Assembly (NCBI GenBank): GCA_963821495.1
Contig: CAWGEA010000003.1
Location: 248,001 to 312,000 of the forward strand
Direction of reading: 5' to 3'
DNA length: 64,000 nt
From: AC-32 sp963821495
Lineage (GTDB): Bacteria; Actinomycetota; Thermoleophilia; Gaiellales; Gaiellaceae
Shown here: one piece after another, positions 22,615-31,473 of the stretch
How the letters are laid out: each line of letters begins with the position of its first letter
Numbering within the stretch: position 1 is the first letter of the stretch
Notes under the pieces: generated by a model
Database searches by the model: none
What the model was told of the DNA's origin: nothing
Seen by the model: only the letters and a program-made list of their open reading frames with translations
Translations under genes and position numbers: made by a program

Positions 22615-23417
22615 GGGGTGCGGAGGTGGATCCGCACCTCGTCGCTCGGTCCGACGCCGAAGAGGTCAGCCGCACTCCCGGCGCTGATCGCGATCGCGAT
22701 GTTCCCGTAGGAGTCCTCGTAGAGGATGATGTCGCCCGGCCGCGCGTCGGCGTACGTCCGCGCCGCAGTCGCGAAGTACCGCTCCAGCGAGAGCTCCAGT
22801 TCGACCGTCACCCCAGGGAGGACTCCGGCCTCCTCCAGGTGGTGCCGCTTCAGGTTCAGCTGCATGTTCCCGAAGTGGTCGACATAGAGGACGACGGCGC
22901 GGATCCGGTTCTGGCCGACCTCCGGCTCAGGCACGTCGAGATAGACGAGCGCCTGGGGGTCGATCGGAGGCCCGAGCTCGGCCAGCGTCACCCCGAGCGC
23001 GAGGTGTGCGGCCGCGGGCGAGAAGAGGTCGCGGCCGTGGAACGTGCGCGAGACGCTGTCGAGCGCGTACTCCGGGTTGGCAAGCTCGTATGCCTCGGCG
23101 ATGCCCCCGAGCGCGTCGACCGCAGGTAGGAGAAGGCCGTTGTCCGGCCCGACGAGGAGCCTGCCGTCGCCGCTTCGCACGGCGAGCGCCCGCCGGGGGC
23201 TGCCGACCCCGGGATCGACGACCGCGAGGTGGACGCCCTCCGGCATGTACGGCAGCGTGTTCCGGAGGACGAGCGCGCCCTGCAGAACCTGCTGCGGCGG
23301 GATGCCGTGCGTGATGTCGATGATCTCCGCGTCGGGAGCGATCCGTTTGATCACCCCGTGGCAGGTCCCGACGAAGTCGTCCTGCAGCCCGAAGTCGGAG
23401 AGGAACGTGATGATCAC
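22611..23417 (-). CDS. SAM hydroxide adenosyltransferase (DUF62 family)
   Basis: This 268-residue protein belongs to the SAM-dependent halogenase-like DUF62 family, most of whose members hydrolyse SAM to adenosine and methionine. Matching motifs are TFLSDFGLQDDFVG, GVIKRIAPDAEIIDITH, VHLAVVDPGVGS and LVGPDNGLL. The extra loop that marks true fluorinases is not apparent. The GTG at 23417 starts the conserved IITFLSDFG strand, and a TAGGCT hexamer lies 7 bases upstream. It lies after hemD, with its own promoter signal. Confidence 0.88.
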   Translation of the reverse strand: MIITFLSDFGLQDDFVGTCHGVIKRIAPDAEIIDITHGIPPQQVLQGALVLRNTLPYMPEGVHLAVVDPGVGSPRRALAVRSGDGRLLVGPDNGLLLPAVDALGGIAEAYELANPEYALDSVSRTFHGRDLFSPAAAHLALGVTLAELGPPIDPQALVYLDVPEPEVGQNRIRAVVLYVDHFGNMQLNLKRHHLEEAGVLPGVTVELELSLERYFATAARTYADARPGDIILYEDSYGNIAIAISAGSAADLFGVGPSDEVRIHLRTP

Positions 23418-23424
23418 GGCGCGG

Positions 23425-23430
23425 AGCCTA
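23425..23430 (-). promoter_or_regulatory. Putative -10 (TAGGCT) of the SAM hydroxide adenosyltransferase gene
   Basis: Spacer to the GTG at 23417 is 7 bases. The first three bases are the TAG stop codon of hemD. Confidence 0.5.
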
Positions 23431-24087
23431 AACGGCTGCCCGCGCGACGGCTGCGACGAGGCCGTCGAGGTCGTGCGGATCGGCCTCGACGACGACGCGG
23501 ATCCCCGCGGCCGCAGCGGTGCGCGTGGTCTCCGGCCCGATCGACACCGCGGGCAGGTCGAGGCCGAGCGCCGCGCACGCGGAGGCGGCCGACGACGACG
23601 CGAGCACGACGACGTCGCCCGCCGGAGGCGGGTCGGGACGTAGCTCCCGCGTGCGGTAGATCGCGACGAAGTCGGCGCCGAGCGCGTCCACGAGCAGACG
23701 CCGCGCGCGTTCGGCCCCTGCGAAGAGGACTCGTCCGGCCAGGCGTGGCAGCTCGGCGACCAGGCCCTCCTGGGTGGACACCTTCGGAACGAGCGCAGGC
23801 TCGATCCCGCCTTCGTGCAGCGCCGCCGCCGTGCCGGGCCCGATCGCGGCGACGCGGGGCCAGGAACCGCGGGCGCGTCGAATGAGCTCGCGCGCCCCAT
23901 AGGCACTGGTCACGACGACCCAGTCGTAGCCGTCGAGCTCGACGGAATCGGGCCCGGCAGGCTCGAGCTCGATCAACGGGCAGCGAACGACCTCGTGCCC
24001 GAGCTCCTCGATCCGGCGCGCGAGCGGCTCGATCTGCCCCGCCGCCCGGGTCACGATCACGCGCAGCCGCTTCGAGGCGGGACCCAT
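23428..24087 (-). CDS. hemD: Uroporphyrinogen-III synthase
   Basis: This 219-residue protein has the low-conservation HemD fold. It has the N-terminal RVIVTRAAGQIEPLARRIEELGHEVVRCPLI, the central YDWVVVTSAYGARELI, then VAAIGPGTAAAL and the late VSIGPETTRTAAAAG. It closes hydroxymethylbilane to uroporphyrinogen III. It lies downstream of hemC and the ccm genes, so haem supply and cytochrome c assembly appear co-organised. The 81-base gap to hemC is free of other genes. A GGGAGGGGG run precedes the ATG. Confidence 0.9.
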   Translation of the reverse strand: MGPASKRLRVIVTRAAGQIEPLARRIEELGHEVVRCPLIELEPAGPDSVELDGYDWVVVTSAYGARELIRRARGSWPRVAAIGPGTAAALHEGGIEPALVPKVSTQEGLVAELPRLAGRVLFAGAERARRLLVDALGADFVAIYRTRELRPDPPPAGDVVVLASSSAASACAALGLDLPAVSIGPETTRTAAAAGIRVVVEADPHDLDGLVAAVARAAV

Positions 24088-24168
24088 CCCTAACCCCCTC
24101 CCACCCCGGGGTTGGTCACGGTAGCCGCGAAAGGCGCACGTGCCTGTGACACCTGTGTGCCGAAAGTG

Positions 24169-24999
24169 TCATTTCCGGGCGGCGACGCCCGCGAGCTCCG
24201 CTGCCAGCACCGCAGGATCCGCCCCCTCCCGCCGCTCGACCCAGGCGCCGTCCTCGTCGGCCACCAGCGCGGTCAGCGTCTCGCCGTCGTGATGCGCCGC
24301 GACCGGAGCCAGACAGCCGCCGCCGATCGCGAAGACGACCGCTCGCTCGGCCTCCACTCGCCGGCGCGTCTCCGCGTCGTCGGCGGCCGCCACGAGCTCC
24401 TCTTCGCCCGCGCGCACCTGCAGTGCGAGCGCGCCCTGTCCGGCCTCGGGGAGCACCTCCGTCGGCGGGAAGCGGCGGCCGATTTCCGCGCCCAGCCCCA
24501 GCCGGTCGAGCCCGCACGCCGCCAGCACCACCGCGTCGAGCCCGCGCTCGCCGCGCTTGCGCAGCCGCGTGTCGATGTTCCCGCGCAACGGCTCGATCGA
24601 GAGCGCCGGCTCCAGCACGAGCAGCTGCGCCCGACGCCGCACCGACGCCGTGCCGACCCGCATGCCAGGCCGCAGCGCATCCGCCCCGCAGAGCGCGTCA
24701 CGCGCGTCCTCCCGCGTCAGGTACGCGCCGACGACCAGTCCGTCCAGGTCCGTCGAGGTCATGTCCTTCGCGGAGTGCACCGCCACGTCGACCCGCCCGT
24801 CGAGCAGCGCCTCCTCGATCTCCTTGACGAAGACCCCGCGCGAGCCGATCTCGCCGAAGGGCTTGGAACGGTCGCGGTCACCTGCGGTCGTGATCGGGAC
24901 GAGCGCGATCTCCACGCCCGGCCGGCGCAGCCGCTCGGCCGCGAGCTCCGCCTGCGTCAGCGCGAGCCGCGAGCCGCGCGAGCCGACCCTAAGCAGCAT
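24169..24999 (-). CDS. hemC: Porphobilinogen deaminase (hydroxymethylbilane synthase)
   Basis: This 276-residue protein shows RVGSRGSRLALTQAE at the start, the catalytic region VHSAKDM, the Arg-rich GTASVRRRAQLL, RGNIDTRLRK and the dipyrromethane-cofactor Cys in IGGGCLAPVAAHH. It is shorter than the usual 300-310 residues at the C-terminus. It joins four porphobilinogens into hydroxymethylbilane. The ATG at 24999 lies 11 bases inside the end of the tiny ccmD-like gene, so translation is coupled. Confidence 0.95.
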   Translation of the reverse strand: MLLRVGSRGSRLALTQAELAAERLRRPGVEIALVPITTAGDRDRSKPFGEIGSRGVFVKEIEEALLDGRVDVAVHSAKDMTSTDLDGLVVGAYLTREDARDALCGADALRPGMRVGTASVRRRAQLLVLEPALSIEPLRGNIDTRLRKRGERGLDAVVLAACGLDRLGLGAEIGRRFPPTEVLPEAGQGALALQVRAGEEELVAAADDAETRRRVEAERAVVFAIGGGCLAPVAAHHDGETLTALVADEDGAWVERREGADPAVLAAELAGVAARK

Positions 25000-25147
25000 C
25001 GCGGTCGCGCCGCCGCGCCAGCTCCACGAGCTCCTCGACGTCGCGCGAGAGCCGCGCCAGCTTCGCGGCGATGATCGCGACCCACACGAGCACCCCCACG
25101 AACACGACCAGGTACGCGGCCGCAACGTACTTCTCGCCCGAGCTCAC
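24989..25147 (-). CDS. ccmD: CcmD-like single-helix protein of the haem exporter complex
   Basis: This is a 52-residue gene below usual length cut-offs. It starts at a GTG overlapping the ccmC stop (GTGA), has one membrane helix (AAAYLVVFVGVLVWVAIIAAKL, about residues 9-30) and then a charged amphipathic tail (ARLSRDVEELVELARRRDRDAA, about 31-52). It stops 11 bases into hemC. Size, topology and position directly after ccmC match CcmD, which holds CcmABC together and helps release haem-loaded CcmE. CcmD sequences are poorly conserved, so the call rests mainly on topology and context. Confidence 0.8.
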   Translation of the reverse strand: MSSGEKYVAAAYLVVFVGVLVWVAIIAAKLARLSRDVEELVELARRRDRDAA

Positions 25148-25836
25148 GACGCGAGCAGTTCCCGCAGCTCGCGCAGCCGGGCGTCCAGCCGCTTACCGGC
25201 GAGCTCGACCCGGTACATCGTCGCCGCCAGCGCGAGCAGGCCGGCCCAGCAGACGCAGAAGGTGAAGAACATCGAGCCCGACATCTGCGGCCCGTGGCGC
25301 GTGAAGACCGTCGGGTGGATGAAGTCGTTCGCGAGCCGGATGGAAAGCCAGCTGACAGGGATCAGTACGACCCCGAAGAGCGCGTAGACCGCGCACATGT
25401 TCGCCCTCGCCGGCCCCGCGTCGACCGAGTAGCGGAGCATGAAGTAGGCGGAGTAGAAGAGAAACAGGATCAGGAACATGACGAGCTGGTTCGAGCTCCA
25501 GGTCCACCAGATCCCCCACGAGGCGCGGGCCCAGATCGAGCCGGTCACGAGCGTCAGCGCGCCGAAGATCAGCCCCTGGTGGATGGCGGAGTAGCTCTCG
25601 AGGTCGGCGCCGGGCGGCCGTGAGCGCAGGTGCACGAACGCCTTCCATGCGCCCCAGGCGAAGCACGCATAGGCGGTCAGGGCGATCGGCACGTGGATGT
25701 AGAAGATCTTCTGCGTGAGGCCCTGGTCGGCGTCCAGCGGCGCATAGAAGAAGACGAGCGCGACGGCCGTCGCGAGCAGCGCGACGGTGCTCCAGGCGAA
25801 GACGGGCAGCGGGATCTGGCGCAGGCGGGCGACCAC
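25144..25836 (-). CDS. ccmC: Cytochrome c biogenesis haem-handling membrane protein CcmC
   Basis: This 230-residue protein with six predicted membrane helices carries the tryptophan-rich haem motif in the form WASW-like ARASWGIWWTWSSNQL. The usual WD-containing ending (WWTWD) is changed to WTWSS. Conserved His residues flank it (FYIHVPIA and FIHPTVF). CcmC loads haem onto CcmE outside the membrane. No ccmE is found between ccmC and ccmF; it may be elsewhere. The start is a GTG at 25836. It is divergent from ccmF with 55 bases between. Confidence 0.9.
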   Translation of the reverse strand: MVARLRQIPLPVFAWSTVALLATAVALVFFYAPLDADQGLTQKIFYIHVPIALTAYACFAWGAWKAFVHLRSRPPGADLESYSAIHQGLIFGALTLVTGSIWARASWGIWWTWSSNQLVMFLILFLFYSAYFMLRYSVDAGPARANMCAVYALFGVVLIPVSWLSIRLANDFIHPTVFTRHGPQMSGSMFFTFCVCWAGLLALAATMYRVELAGKRLDARLRELRELLAS

Positions 25837-25879
25837 GGGAAACCGCCGGAATCATCGCAGAACGACGGCCACCGGCCGC

Positions 25880-25885
25880 TAGACT
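25880..25885 (+). promoter_or_regulatory. Putative -10 (TAGACT) of ccmF
   Basis: Spacer to the GTG at 25892 is 6 bases, with no ribosome site. Confidence 0.55.
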
Positions 25886-25891
25886 CGCCAC

Positions 25892-27874
25892 GTGGCCGAC
25901 CTCGGGCGCGCCGCCCTCATCGTCGCCTTCGGGCTCGCGCTCTATGCGGTGGTTGCGGGCTCCTTCGCCGCGCGCGCAGGACGCAGACGGCTGCACGAGT
26001 CGGCGCGCAACGCGATCCTCGGCGCGTTCGCCGCCACGGTGGTCGCGGCGCTCGTACTCCTCGACGCCCTGCACAGGCGCGACTTCTCGTTCAGTTACGT
26101 CGCCGCGCATTCGGCGCGCAAGCTGCCGTTCCCGTACTCGATGAGCGCCTTCTGGGGTGGCCAGGAGGGCTCGCTGCTGCTCTGGCTGCTGGTGCTCACC
26201 GGCCTGGGCTCGCTGGCGGTGACTCTCAACCGCGACCTGATCCGGCACCTGCTGCCGTGGACGGTCCCGGTGCTCGGCGGTGTCGCGACCTTCTTCGCGT
26301 TCCTGCTCGTCTTCGTCTCGAGCCCGTTCGAGCGGCAAGCCGCGCCGCCGGACGGCAGCGGCCTCGTCCCCAGCCTGCAGAACCCGTACATGATGATCCA
26401 CCCGCCGCTGCTCTACCTCGGCTACGTCGGGATGACGATCCCGTTCGCGTTCGCGGCGGGTGCACTGCTCTCCGGGCGCGTCGACGAACGCTGGATCGTC
26501 GCCACTCGCCGCTGGACGCTGCTCGCGTGGACTGCGCTCGGGATCGGCATCCTGCTCGGCGCGAAGTGGGCCTACGAGGAAGTCGGCTGGGGCGGCTACT
26601 ACGCGTGGGACCCCGTCGAGAACGCGGCGCTGATGCCGTGGCTCGCATCGACGGCGTTCCTGCACTCGGTGATGGTGCAGGAGAAGAAGAACATGCTCCG
26701 CGTCTGGAACGCGGTGCTGGTCTCGCTCGCGTTCTGCCTCTCGATCTTCGGCACCTTCCTGACGCGCAGCGGGGTGATCAGCTCGATCCACAGCTTCGCG
26801 CAGTCGACGATCGGGCCCTGGCTGCTCGGCTTCATCGGAGTCGCAGCGGCGTTCTCGACGGCCCTGATCTTCTGGCGGCTGCCGCTGCTGCGGACGAAGA
26901 CGCGGCTGGAGTCGCTGGCCTCGCGGGAAGCAGCGTTCCTCTACAACAACCTCCTGCTAGTCGCCCTCACGCTGACGGTGCTCTGGGGTGTCGCGTTCCC
27001 GCTGCTCTCGGAGCTCGTGCGAGGCGAGAAGATCACCGTCGGCCCGCCGTACTTCGACTTCTTCCTGCGGATCTTCGGCCTGCCGTTACTCCTGCTGATG
27101 GGGATCGGTCCGCTCGTCGCCTGGCGGCGCAGCTCGCTGCGGGCGCTCGGCACGAGCCTCATCTGGCCCTCGGCCTTCGCCCTCGCCTGCGGCGCGGCGC
27201 TGGTCGCGCTCGGCGCGGGCTCGAGCATCCCCGGTCTCGTCGCCTACACGTTCTGCGCGTTCGTGCTCGCCGCGATCGTGCTCGAGTTCGTCCGCGGCAC
27301 CCGCGCGCGCAAGGCGCTCGGCGACGCGACCTGGCTCGGCGCCTTCTCCTCGCTCGTCGGCCGCAACCGGCGCCGCTACGGCGGCTACGTCGTCCACGCG
27401 GCGATCGTGCTGCTCGCGCTGGGCGTCGCCGGCGGCGCGTACGGCGCGACAAAGGTGCAGAAGCTCCGGCCGGGCCAGGCGATGAGCATCGACGGCTACG
27501 ACGTGCGCTACCTCGGCACCGTCGCGCGCACCGAGTCGAACCGCACCGAGGTGCGTGCGCGCCTCGCGGTGCGCCGCGACGGGAAGGACCTCGGCGTCTA
27601 CCTGGCCGGCAAGAACAGCTACCCGGCCGAGCAGGAGGTCTCGAACGAGGTCGCGATCCGCACCGACTGGCTGCGCGCCGAGGACCTGTTCCTGATCGGC
27701 GAGCAGCTGAACAGGGGCTCGGTGGTGATCAAGGCGCTCGTCAACCCGCTCGTCGACCTGATCTGGCTCGCCGGGATCGTCTTCCTGTTCGGCTCGCTGA
27801 TCGCGATGTGGCCCGACGAGCGCGAGCAGCGGCGCCTGGCGAGGCGCGGCGCGCCCGTGCCCGTCACTCCGTGA
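25892..27874 (+). CDS. ccmF: Cytochrome c haem lyase subunit CcmF
   Basis: This is a 660-residue polytopic protein (about 14-15 membrane helices). Family landmarks are FWGGQEGSLLLW, MMIHPPLLYLGYVG, the WWD-like haem motif GWGGYYAWDPVENAALMPWL, and QEKKNMLRVWNAVL followed by GTFLTRSGVISSIHSFAQS. The C-terminal extracytoplasmic domain lies around 505-620. CcmF ligates haem to the CxxCH motif of apocytochrome c. Length is normal. Its last 11 bases overlap the convergent ccmB end. Its own leaderless promoter contrasts with ccmC and ccmA-B, which read the other way. Confidence 0.96.
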   Translation: MADLGRAALIVAFGLALYAVVAGSFAARAGRRRLHESARNAILGAFAATVVAALVLLDALHRRDFSFSYVAAHSARKLPFPYSMSAFWGGQEGSLLLWLLVLTGLGSLAVTLNRDLIRHLLPWTVPVLGGVATFFAFLLVFVSSPFERQAAPPDGSGLVPSLQNPYMMIHPPLLYLGYVGMTIPFAFAAGALLSGRVDERWIVATRRWTLLAWTALGIGILLGAKWAYEEVGWGGYYAWDPVENAALMPWLASTAFLHSVMVQEKKNMLRVWNAVLVSLAFCLSIFGTFLTRSGVISSIHSFAQSTIGPWLLGFIGVAAAFSTALIFWRLPLLRTKTRLESLASREAAFLYNNLLLVALTLTVLWGVAFPLLSELVRGEKITVGPPYFDFFLRIFGLPLLLLMGIGPLVAWRRSSLRALGTSLIWPSAFALACGAALVALGAGSSIPGLVAYTFCAFVLAAIVLEFVRGTRARKALGDATWLGAFSSLVGRNRRRYGGYVVHAAIVLLALGVAGGAYGATKVQKLRPGQAMSIDGYDVRYLGTVARTESNRTEVRARLAVRRDGKDLGVYLAGKNSYPAEQEVSNEVAIRTDWLRAEDLFLIGEQLNRGSVVIKALVNPLVDLIWLAGIVFLFGSLIAMWPDEREQRRLARRGAPVPVTP

Positions 27875-28505
27875 CGACGTACTCGAACGACGCCCAGGCG
27901 AGCAGCGCGAAGATCGCGTCGTAGAGCGCGAGGAAGCCGAGGTACCGGCCGGAGCCGTCGGCGACGCTCGCGCCGACGCCGCCGATCACGATCGGCAGGG
28001 CGAGCGGCAGAAAGAGCAGAGGCAGCAGCAGCTCGCGGGCGCGGCCGGCCGCGGCCATCGCGGCGAGCAGCGTGCCGACCGCGCAGATGCCCAGGTCGGC
28101 GAGCAGCACGCCCGCGACGGTCGACCAGCCGACCGGCGAGAAGAACAGGCCGAACGCCGGCAGGGCGACGACCTCCGCGACTGCGAGGAAGGCGAAGGTG
28201 GCGATCCCTTTCGCGAGCCAGATCGCGCTGCGGTCGACCGGCGCGAGCACGAGCCCGTCGAGCAGGCCCTGCTCCCGCTCGGCCACGAACGCGCGGCCGA
28301 GGCCGAGCAGCGCCGTGAAGACGATCGCGACCCAGAGGAGGCCGAGCTCGGACAGCCGCGAGGAGCCGTCGGGAAGCGCGAAGTGGAAGACGACGAGGAT
28401 CGCGAGCACGAACAGCAGCATTGCCGGCAGCGTGTCCCGCGCCCGCAGCTCGAGCCGCAGGTCCTTGCGCGCGAGCACGGCCGCGTCGCCGAAGTACCTC
28501 CTCAC
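27864..28505 (-). CDS. ccmB: Haem exporter membrane protein CcmB
   Basis: This 213-residue protein with six membrane helices shows the CcmB start LARKDLRLELRARDTLPAMLLFV, the WVAIVFTALLGLGRAFVAEREQGLLDGL segment and LLLPLLFLPLALPIVIGGV. It pairs with CcmA as the transmembrane part of the CcmAB(CD) complex that releases holo-CcmE. The long open frame upstream is noise: the GTG at 28505 overlaps the ccmA stop (GTGA). Confidence 0.92.
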   Translation of the reverse strand: MRRYFGDAAVLARKDLRLELRARDTLPAMLLFVLAILVVFHFALPDGSSRLSELGLLWVAIVFTALLGLGRAFVAEREQGLLDGLVLAPVDRSAIWLAKGIATFAFLAVAEVVALPAFGLFFSPVGWSTVAGVLLADLGICAVGTLLAAMAAAGRARELLLPLLFLPLALPIVIGGVGASVADGSGRYLGFLALYDAIFALLAWASFEYVVTE

Positions 28506-29086
28506 GCGAGCGCCAGCCTTCCGCTGGCCAGCGGCGCGACCCGCTCCGGATCGTGCGTCGCGACGAGGACCGTCCGCCGCTCCCGCATCCCGGCGAGCTC
28601 GCGGTCGAGCAGCTCCGCGCCCTCGGCGTCGAGACCGCTGAACGGCTCGTCGAGGATCAGCAGCTCGGGCCGGTGCAGCAACGAGCGGCAGAGGGCGAGC
28701 CGCTGCAGCTGGCCGCGCGAGAGCTTTGCCGCGCGCTCGCGCCGCGACTCCCACAGTCCGAAGCGTTCGAGCAGCATCCCGATCCGCTCGCGCCGCTCGG
28801 GCACGTGATAGAGCCGGCCGTAGAGATCGAGGTTCTCGAGCACGGTCAGCTCCCGGTAGACGAGCGGCTCGTGGCCGAGGAAGCCGATCGCCGCACGCTC
28901 GGGCTCGACCTCGAGCGTCCCGCCGCTCGGGACGGCGAGGCCCGCGCAGAGCCGCAGCAACGTCGTCTTGCCCGCACCGTTCGGGCCGGTGACGACGAGG
29001 AAACCGCCGCGCTCGAGCTCGAAGTCGAGCCCCCGTAGCACGCGTTTCTCGCCGTAGCGCTTCTCGAGTCGTCTCGCAACGATCAT
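28502..29086 (-). CDS. ccmA: Haem exporter ATP-binding protein CcmA
   Basis: This 194-residue ABC ATPase has Walker A TGPNGAGKTTLL (about 33-44), a Q-loop-equivalent FLGHEPLVYREL, signature LSRGQLQRLALCRSLL, Walker B LLILDEPFSGLD and the switch His in THDPERVA. The small size and the GHEPLVY segment are typical of CcmA. It powers the CcmABCD complex. The ATG at 29086 overlaps the stop of the secreted hydrolase gene (ATGA). Confidence 0.93.
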   Translation of the reverse strand: MIVARRLEKRYGEKRVLRGLDFELERGGFLVVTGPNGAGKTTLLRLCAGLAVPSGGTLEVEPERAAIGFLGHEPLVYRELTVLENLDLYGRLYHVPERRERIGMLLERFGLWESRRERAAKLSRGQLQRLALCRSLLHRPELLILDEPFSGLDAEGAELLDRELAGMRERRTVLVATHDPERVAPLASGRLALA

Positions 29087-30039
29087 CGGCTCGGCCCCGC
29101 GAGGTGGAGCCACGCGAGCACGCCCGGCAGGTTGAGCCGAAATCCCGCGGCGTGCGACCAGTCCCCGACGACGTGATGGAGCCCTACCCGCGGGTGTCGC
29201 CGCTCGAGAGCTCGCAGGAAGGCCGCCTCCTCGCGCCCGGGGTCACGCACGAGACCGTCGCGGATGCTCCACCACAGCCCGAGCGGGACGCCCGAGGCGG
29301 CGATCTCGGCCACGTGGTCGAGCGGGCTCCGGGCCGCATATGCCTCGGGCACCTGATCGGGAGAGCCGCCGACCTCGGTCCGGGCGAGCCGCTGGAGGCC
29401 GAGACCGATCGGCTCCTTCCAACGGCGCAAGCAGGCGGCGTTGCAGGGAAGCGACGGGAACTCGCGGTAGTGGAGCGCGAGGTCGGTTGGCGCGTCTACC
29501 ACCGCCGCCCCGTCAAGCAGGCGCGGACTTCTCGCGGCCAGCAGCAGGACCTCCAGGCCTCCCATGCTGCCGGCGATCGCGTAGACCCGGTGGGGAGCGA
29601 TGCGCAGCCACGGCAGGGCGCGGCGAACGACCGCCGGCATGGTCGCGAGGTCCGAGACCTGGCCGGAGTATCCCCACGAGTAGAGCGGCAGGCGCCGGCC
29701 CTGTCCGTCCGGGTTGACCACCGCCAGCCGGTCGAGAGCGGGGAGCCTGCCCCAGAGCCTGGCATTCGCGCGGCCGCCGACGCCGCGTCCGTGCGGCGAG
29801 ATGACGAGCGGGAGCGGTGGGTTGTGCTGCGGGCCGTACCACGCGGGCAGGAGCACGTAGGCCGCCCGCGTGCGCCCGTCGCCGGCCCGGTACTCGATCC
29901 TCCAACTCCTCACTTCCGCGGCCGGCGGCTGGCCGCGCGAGGCCGCCAGATGCGAGTAGGCAGCCGACTCGGCGGCCGGGAGGGCGGCAGCCGCCAGCAC
30001 GAGCCCGGCCGTCAGCGCAAGCAGGACAGCAGGTCGCAC
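29083..30039 (-). CDS. Secreted alpha/beta hydrolase (esterase or peptidase type)
   Basis: This 318-residue protein has a signal peptide (about 1-26), the oxyanion-type ISPHGRGVGG, the nucleophile Ser in the elbow AGSMGGLE and a late His in GDWSHAAGF. The YVLLPAWYGPQHNPPLPLVISPHG segment is like polyhydroxyalkanoate depolymerases and feruloyl esterases. Substrate not known. Its GTG start overlaps the UbiA gene's TAG, and its stop overlaps ccmA, so it is inserted in a haem/quinone operon with no obvious link to that pathway. Confidence 0.8.
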   Translation of the reverse strand: MRPAVLLALTAGLVLAAAALPAAESAAYSHLAASRGQPPAAEVRSWRIEYRAGDGRTRAAYVLLPAWYGPQHNPPLPLVISPHGRGVGGRANARLWGRLPALDRLAVVNPDGQGRRLPLYSWGYSGQVSDLATMPAVVRRALPWLRIAPHRVYAIAGSMGGLEVLLLAARSPRLLDGAAVVDAPTDLALHYREFPSLPCNAACLRRWKEPIGLGLQRLARTEVGGSPDQVPEAYAARSPLDHVAEIAASGVPLGLWWSIRDGLVRDPGREEAAFLRALERRHPRVGLHHVVGDWSHAAGFRLNLPGVLAWLHLAGPSR

Positions 30040-30896
30040 TAGACGAGGGAATCCGCGAGCACGAAGGCGAAGAACGCGACCGAGATGACGCCGTTCATCG
30101 TGAAGAAGGCGGTGTCGAGCCGACGCAGATCACCGGGCCGGACGAGCGAGTGCTCGTACGCGAGCAGACCCGCCACCACGACCACGCCCAGCCAGTAGAA
30201 GGCGTTCACGGGCAAGCCGAGACCGACGGCGACGAGTAGCGCCACCGTCCCGAGATGGAAGAGCCGCGCGCCCCAGAACGCGCCCCGTTCGCCGAAGCGG
30301 ACGGCGAACGACTGCAGGCCCTGCCGGCGGTCGACCTCGAGGTCGAGCAGCGCATAGAAGAGGTCGAAGCCGGCGACCCAGAGCGCGACCGCGCCGCCGA
30401 GCGCCCACGACTCCCACGGCAGCGTCCCGGTGATCGCCGCCCACGCGCCGACCGGCGCCAGCCCGTCCACCGCACCCAGCCAGAGATGGCAAAGCCACGT
30501 CCAGCGCTTCAGGTACGGGTAGATGACGAAGCCCGCGACCGGGATCGGCCAGAGCCAGTGCACGAGCGGATCGAGCTGGAAGACGGCGACGAGGAAGACG
30601 ACCAGGGAGACCGCGCAGAAGACGGCGACCGCCGGCGGCGAGAGCAAGCCGGCCGGGAGCTCCCGCCCGGCGGTGCGCGGGTTGCGCGCGTCCAGGCCAG
30701 CGTCGATCAACCGGTTCAGCCCCATGGCGAGCGAGCGGGCGCCGACCATCGCAACCGTGATCCAGAGCAGGTCGTGCGCGGAGGGCACGGCGCCGACCGC
30801 GAGGAACGCGCCGACGTACGCGAACGGCAGCGCGAAGATCGTGTGCTCGAACTTGACGAGCGAGTAGAAGCGCGCCGGATACGCGAAAGCGGTCAT
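30039..30896 (-). CDS. mqnP: UbiA-family prenyltransferase, MqnP-like (menaquinone via futalosine)
   Basis: This 285-residue protein with 8-9 membrane helices has the first Asp-rich motif as NRLIDAGLDARNPRTAGRELPAG and the second as LLDLEVDRRQGLQSFAVRFG. This NPRTAGRELPAG pattern is found in 4-hydroxybenzoate-type prenyltransferases, including the MqnP enzymes that prenylate 1,4-dihydroxy-6-naphthoate. MqnP is preferred since actinobacteria of this kind use menaquinone, but no other mqn gene is in the window, so the step is inferred. The ATG at 30896 begins the usual KFEHTIFALPFAY region. Confidence 0.82.
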   Translation of the reverse strand: MTAFAYPARFYSLVKFEHTIFALPFAYVGAFLAVGAVPSAHDLLWITVAMVGARSLAMGLNRLIDAGLDARNPRTAGRELPAGLLSPPAVAVFCAVSLVVFLVAVFQLDPLVHWLWPIPVAGFVIYPYLKRWTWLCHLWLGAVDGLAPVGAWAAITGTLPWESWALGGAVALWVAGFDLFYALLDLEVDRRQGLQSFAVRFGERGAFWGARLFHLGTVALLVAVGLGLPVNAFYWLGVVVVAGLLAYEHSLVRPGDLRRLDTAFFTMNGVISVAFFAFVLADSLV

Positions 30897-30993
30897 GCGC
30901 CGCAATTCTGCCGAGCCGCGCTTCCGGCGGTCGTCGCAGACGGCCGCGCGCGCCAAGCGCGCACGTCCTGAGAGCGGCGTCGCAAGCGCCGCC

Positions 30994-31473
30994 TCAGGTC
31001 TGCCGGTGAGCCGTCGGCTCCCCCGTCAGCAGGGAGACCGCGTGCGCGAGCGCGGGTCGCAACACCTCGAAGCCGTCGCGGCAGCCACCCGGCGAGCCGG
31101 GCAGGTTCACGATCAGCGCGCTCCCCCGGACGCCCGCCACCCCGCGCGAGAGCAGCGCGTGCGGCGTCTTCGCGAGTGAGTCTGCGCGCAGGGCCTCCGC
31201 GATCCCCGGCGCCACGCGCTCGATCACCTCGGCCGTCGCCTCAGGCGTGACGTCTCGCGGACCGAGGCCCGTCCCGCCCGTCGTGAGCACGACCGCCGCG
31301 TCCTCGGCCAGCTCCGCGATCGCCTCCGCGATCGCCTCCCGCTCGTCGGGCACGACCCGCCGCTCTACCTCGTAGCCCTCCTCGCCCAGCACCGCCGCGA
31401 GCAGCTCGCCGCTCTCGTCCTGCCGCGAGCCGTCGGAGACGCCGTCGGAGACGGTCAGCACCGCCGCCTTCAC
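30994..31473 (-). CDS. mog: Molybdopterin adenylyltransferase (MogA/MoaB family)
   Basis: This 159-residue protein has the MoCF-binding motifs VLTVSDGVSDGSRQDESG, LTTGGTGLGPRDVTPEA and VNLPGSPGG. The family adenylates molybdopterin before metal insertion by MoeA, whose gene is at 42.9-44.1 kb. Its GTG overlaps the moaC stop (GTGA), giving a moaC-mog pair behind the aldehyde dehydrogenase. About 97 bases separate it from the ubiA gene; I see only GC-rich sequence there. Confidence 0.92.
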   Translation of the reverse strand: MKAAVLTVSDGVSDGSRQDESGELLAAVLGEEGYEVERRVVPDEREAIAEAIAELAEDAAVVLTTGGTGLGPRDVTPEATAEVIERVAPGIAEALRADSLAKTPHALLSRGVAGVRGSALIVNLPGSPGGCRDGFEVLRPALAHAVSLLTGEPTAHRQT

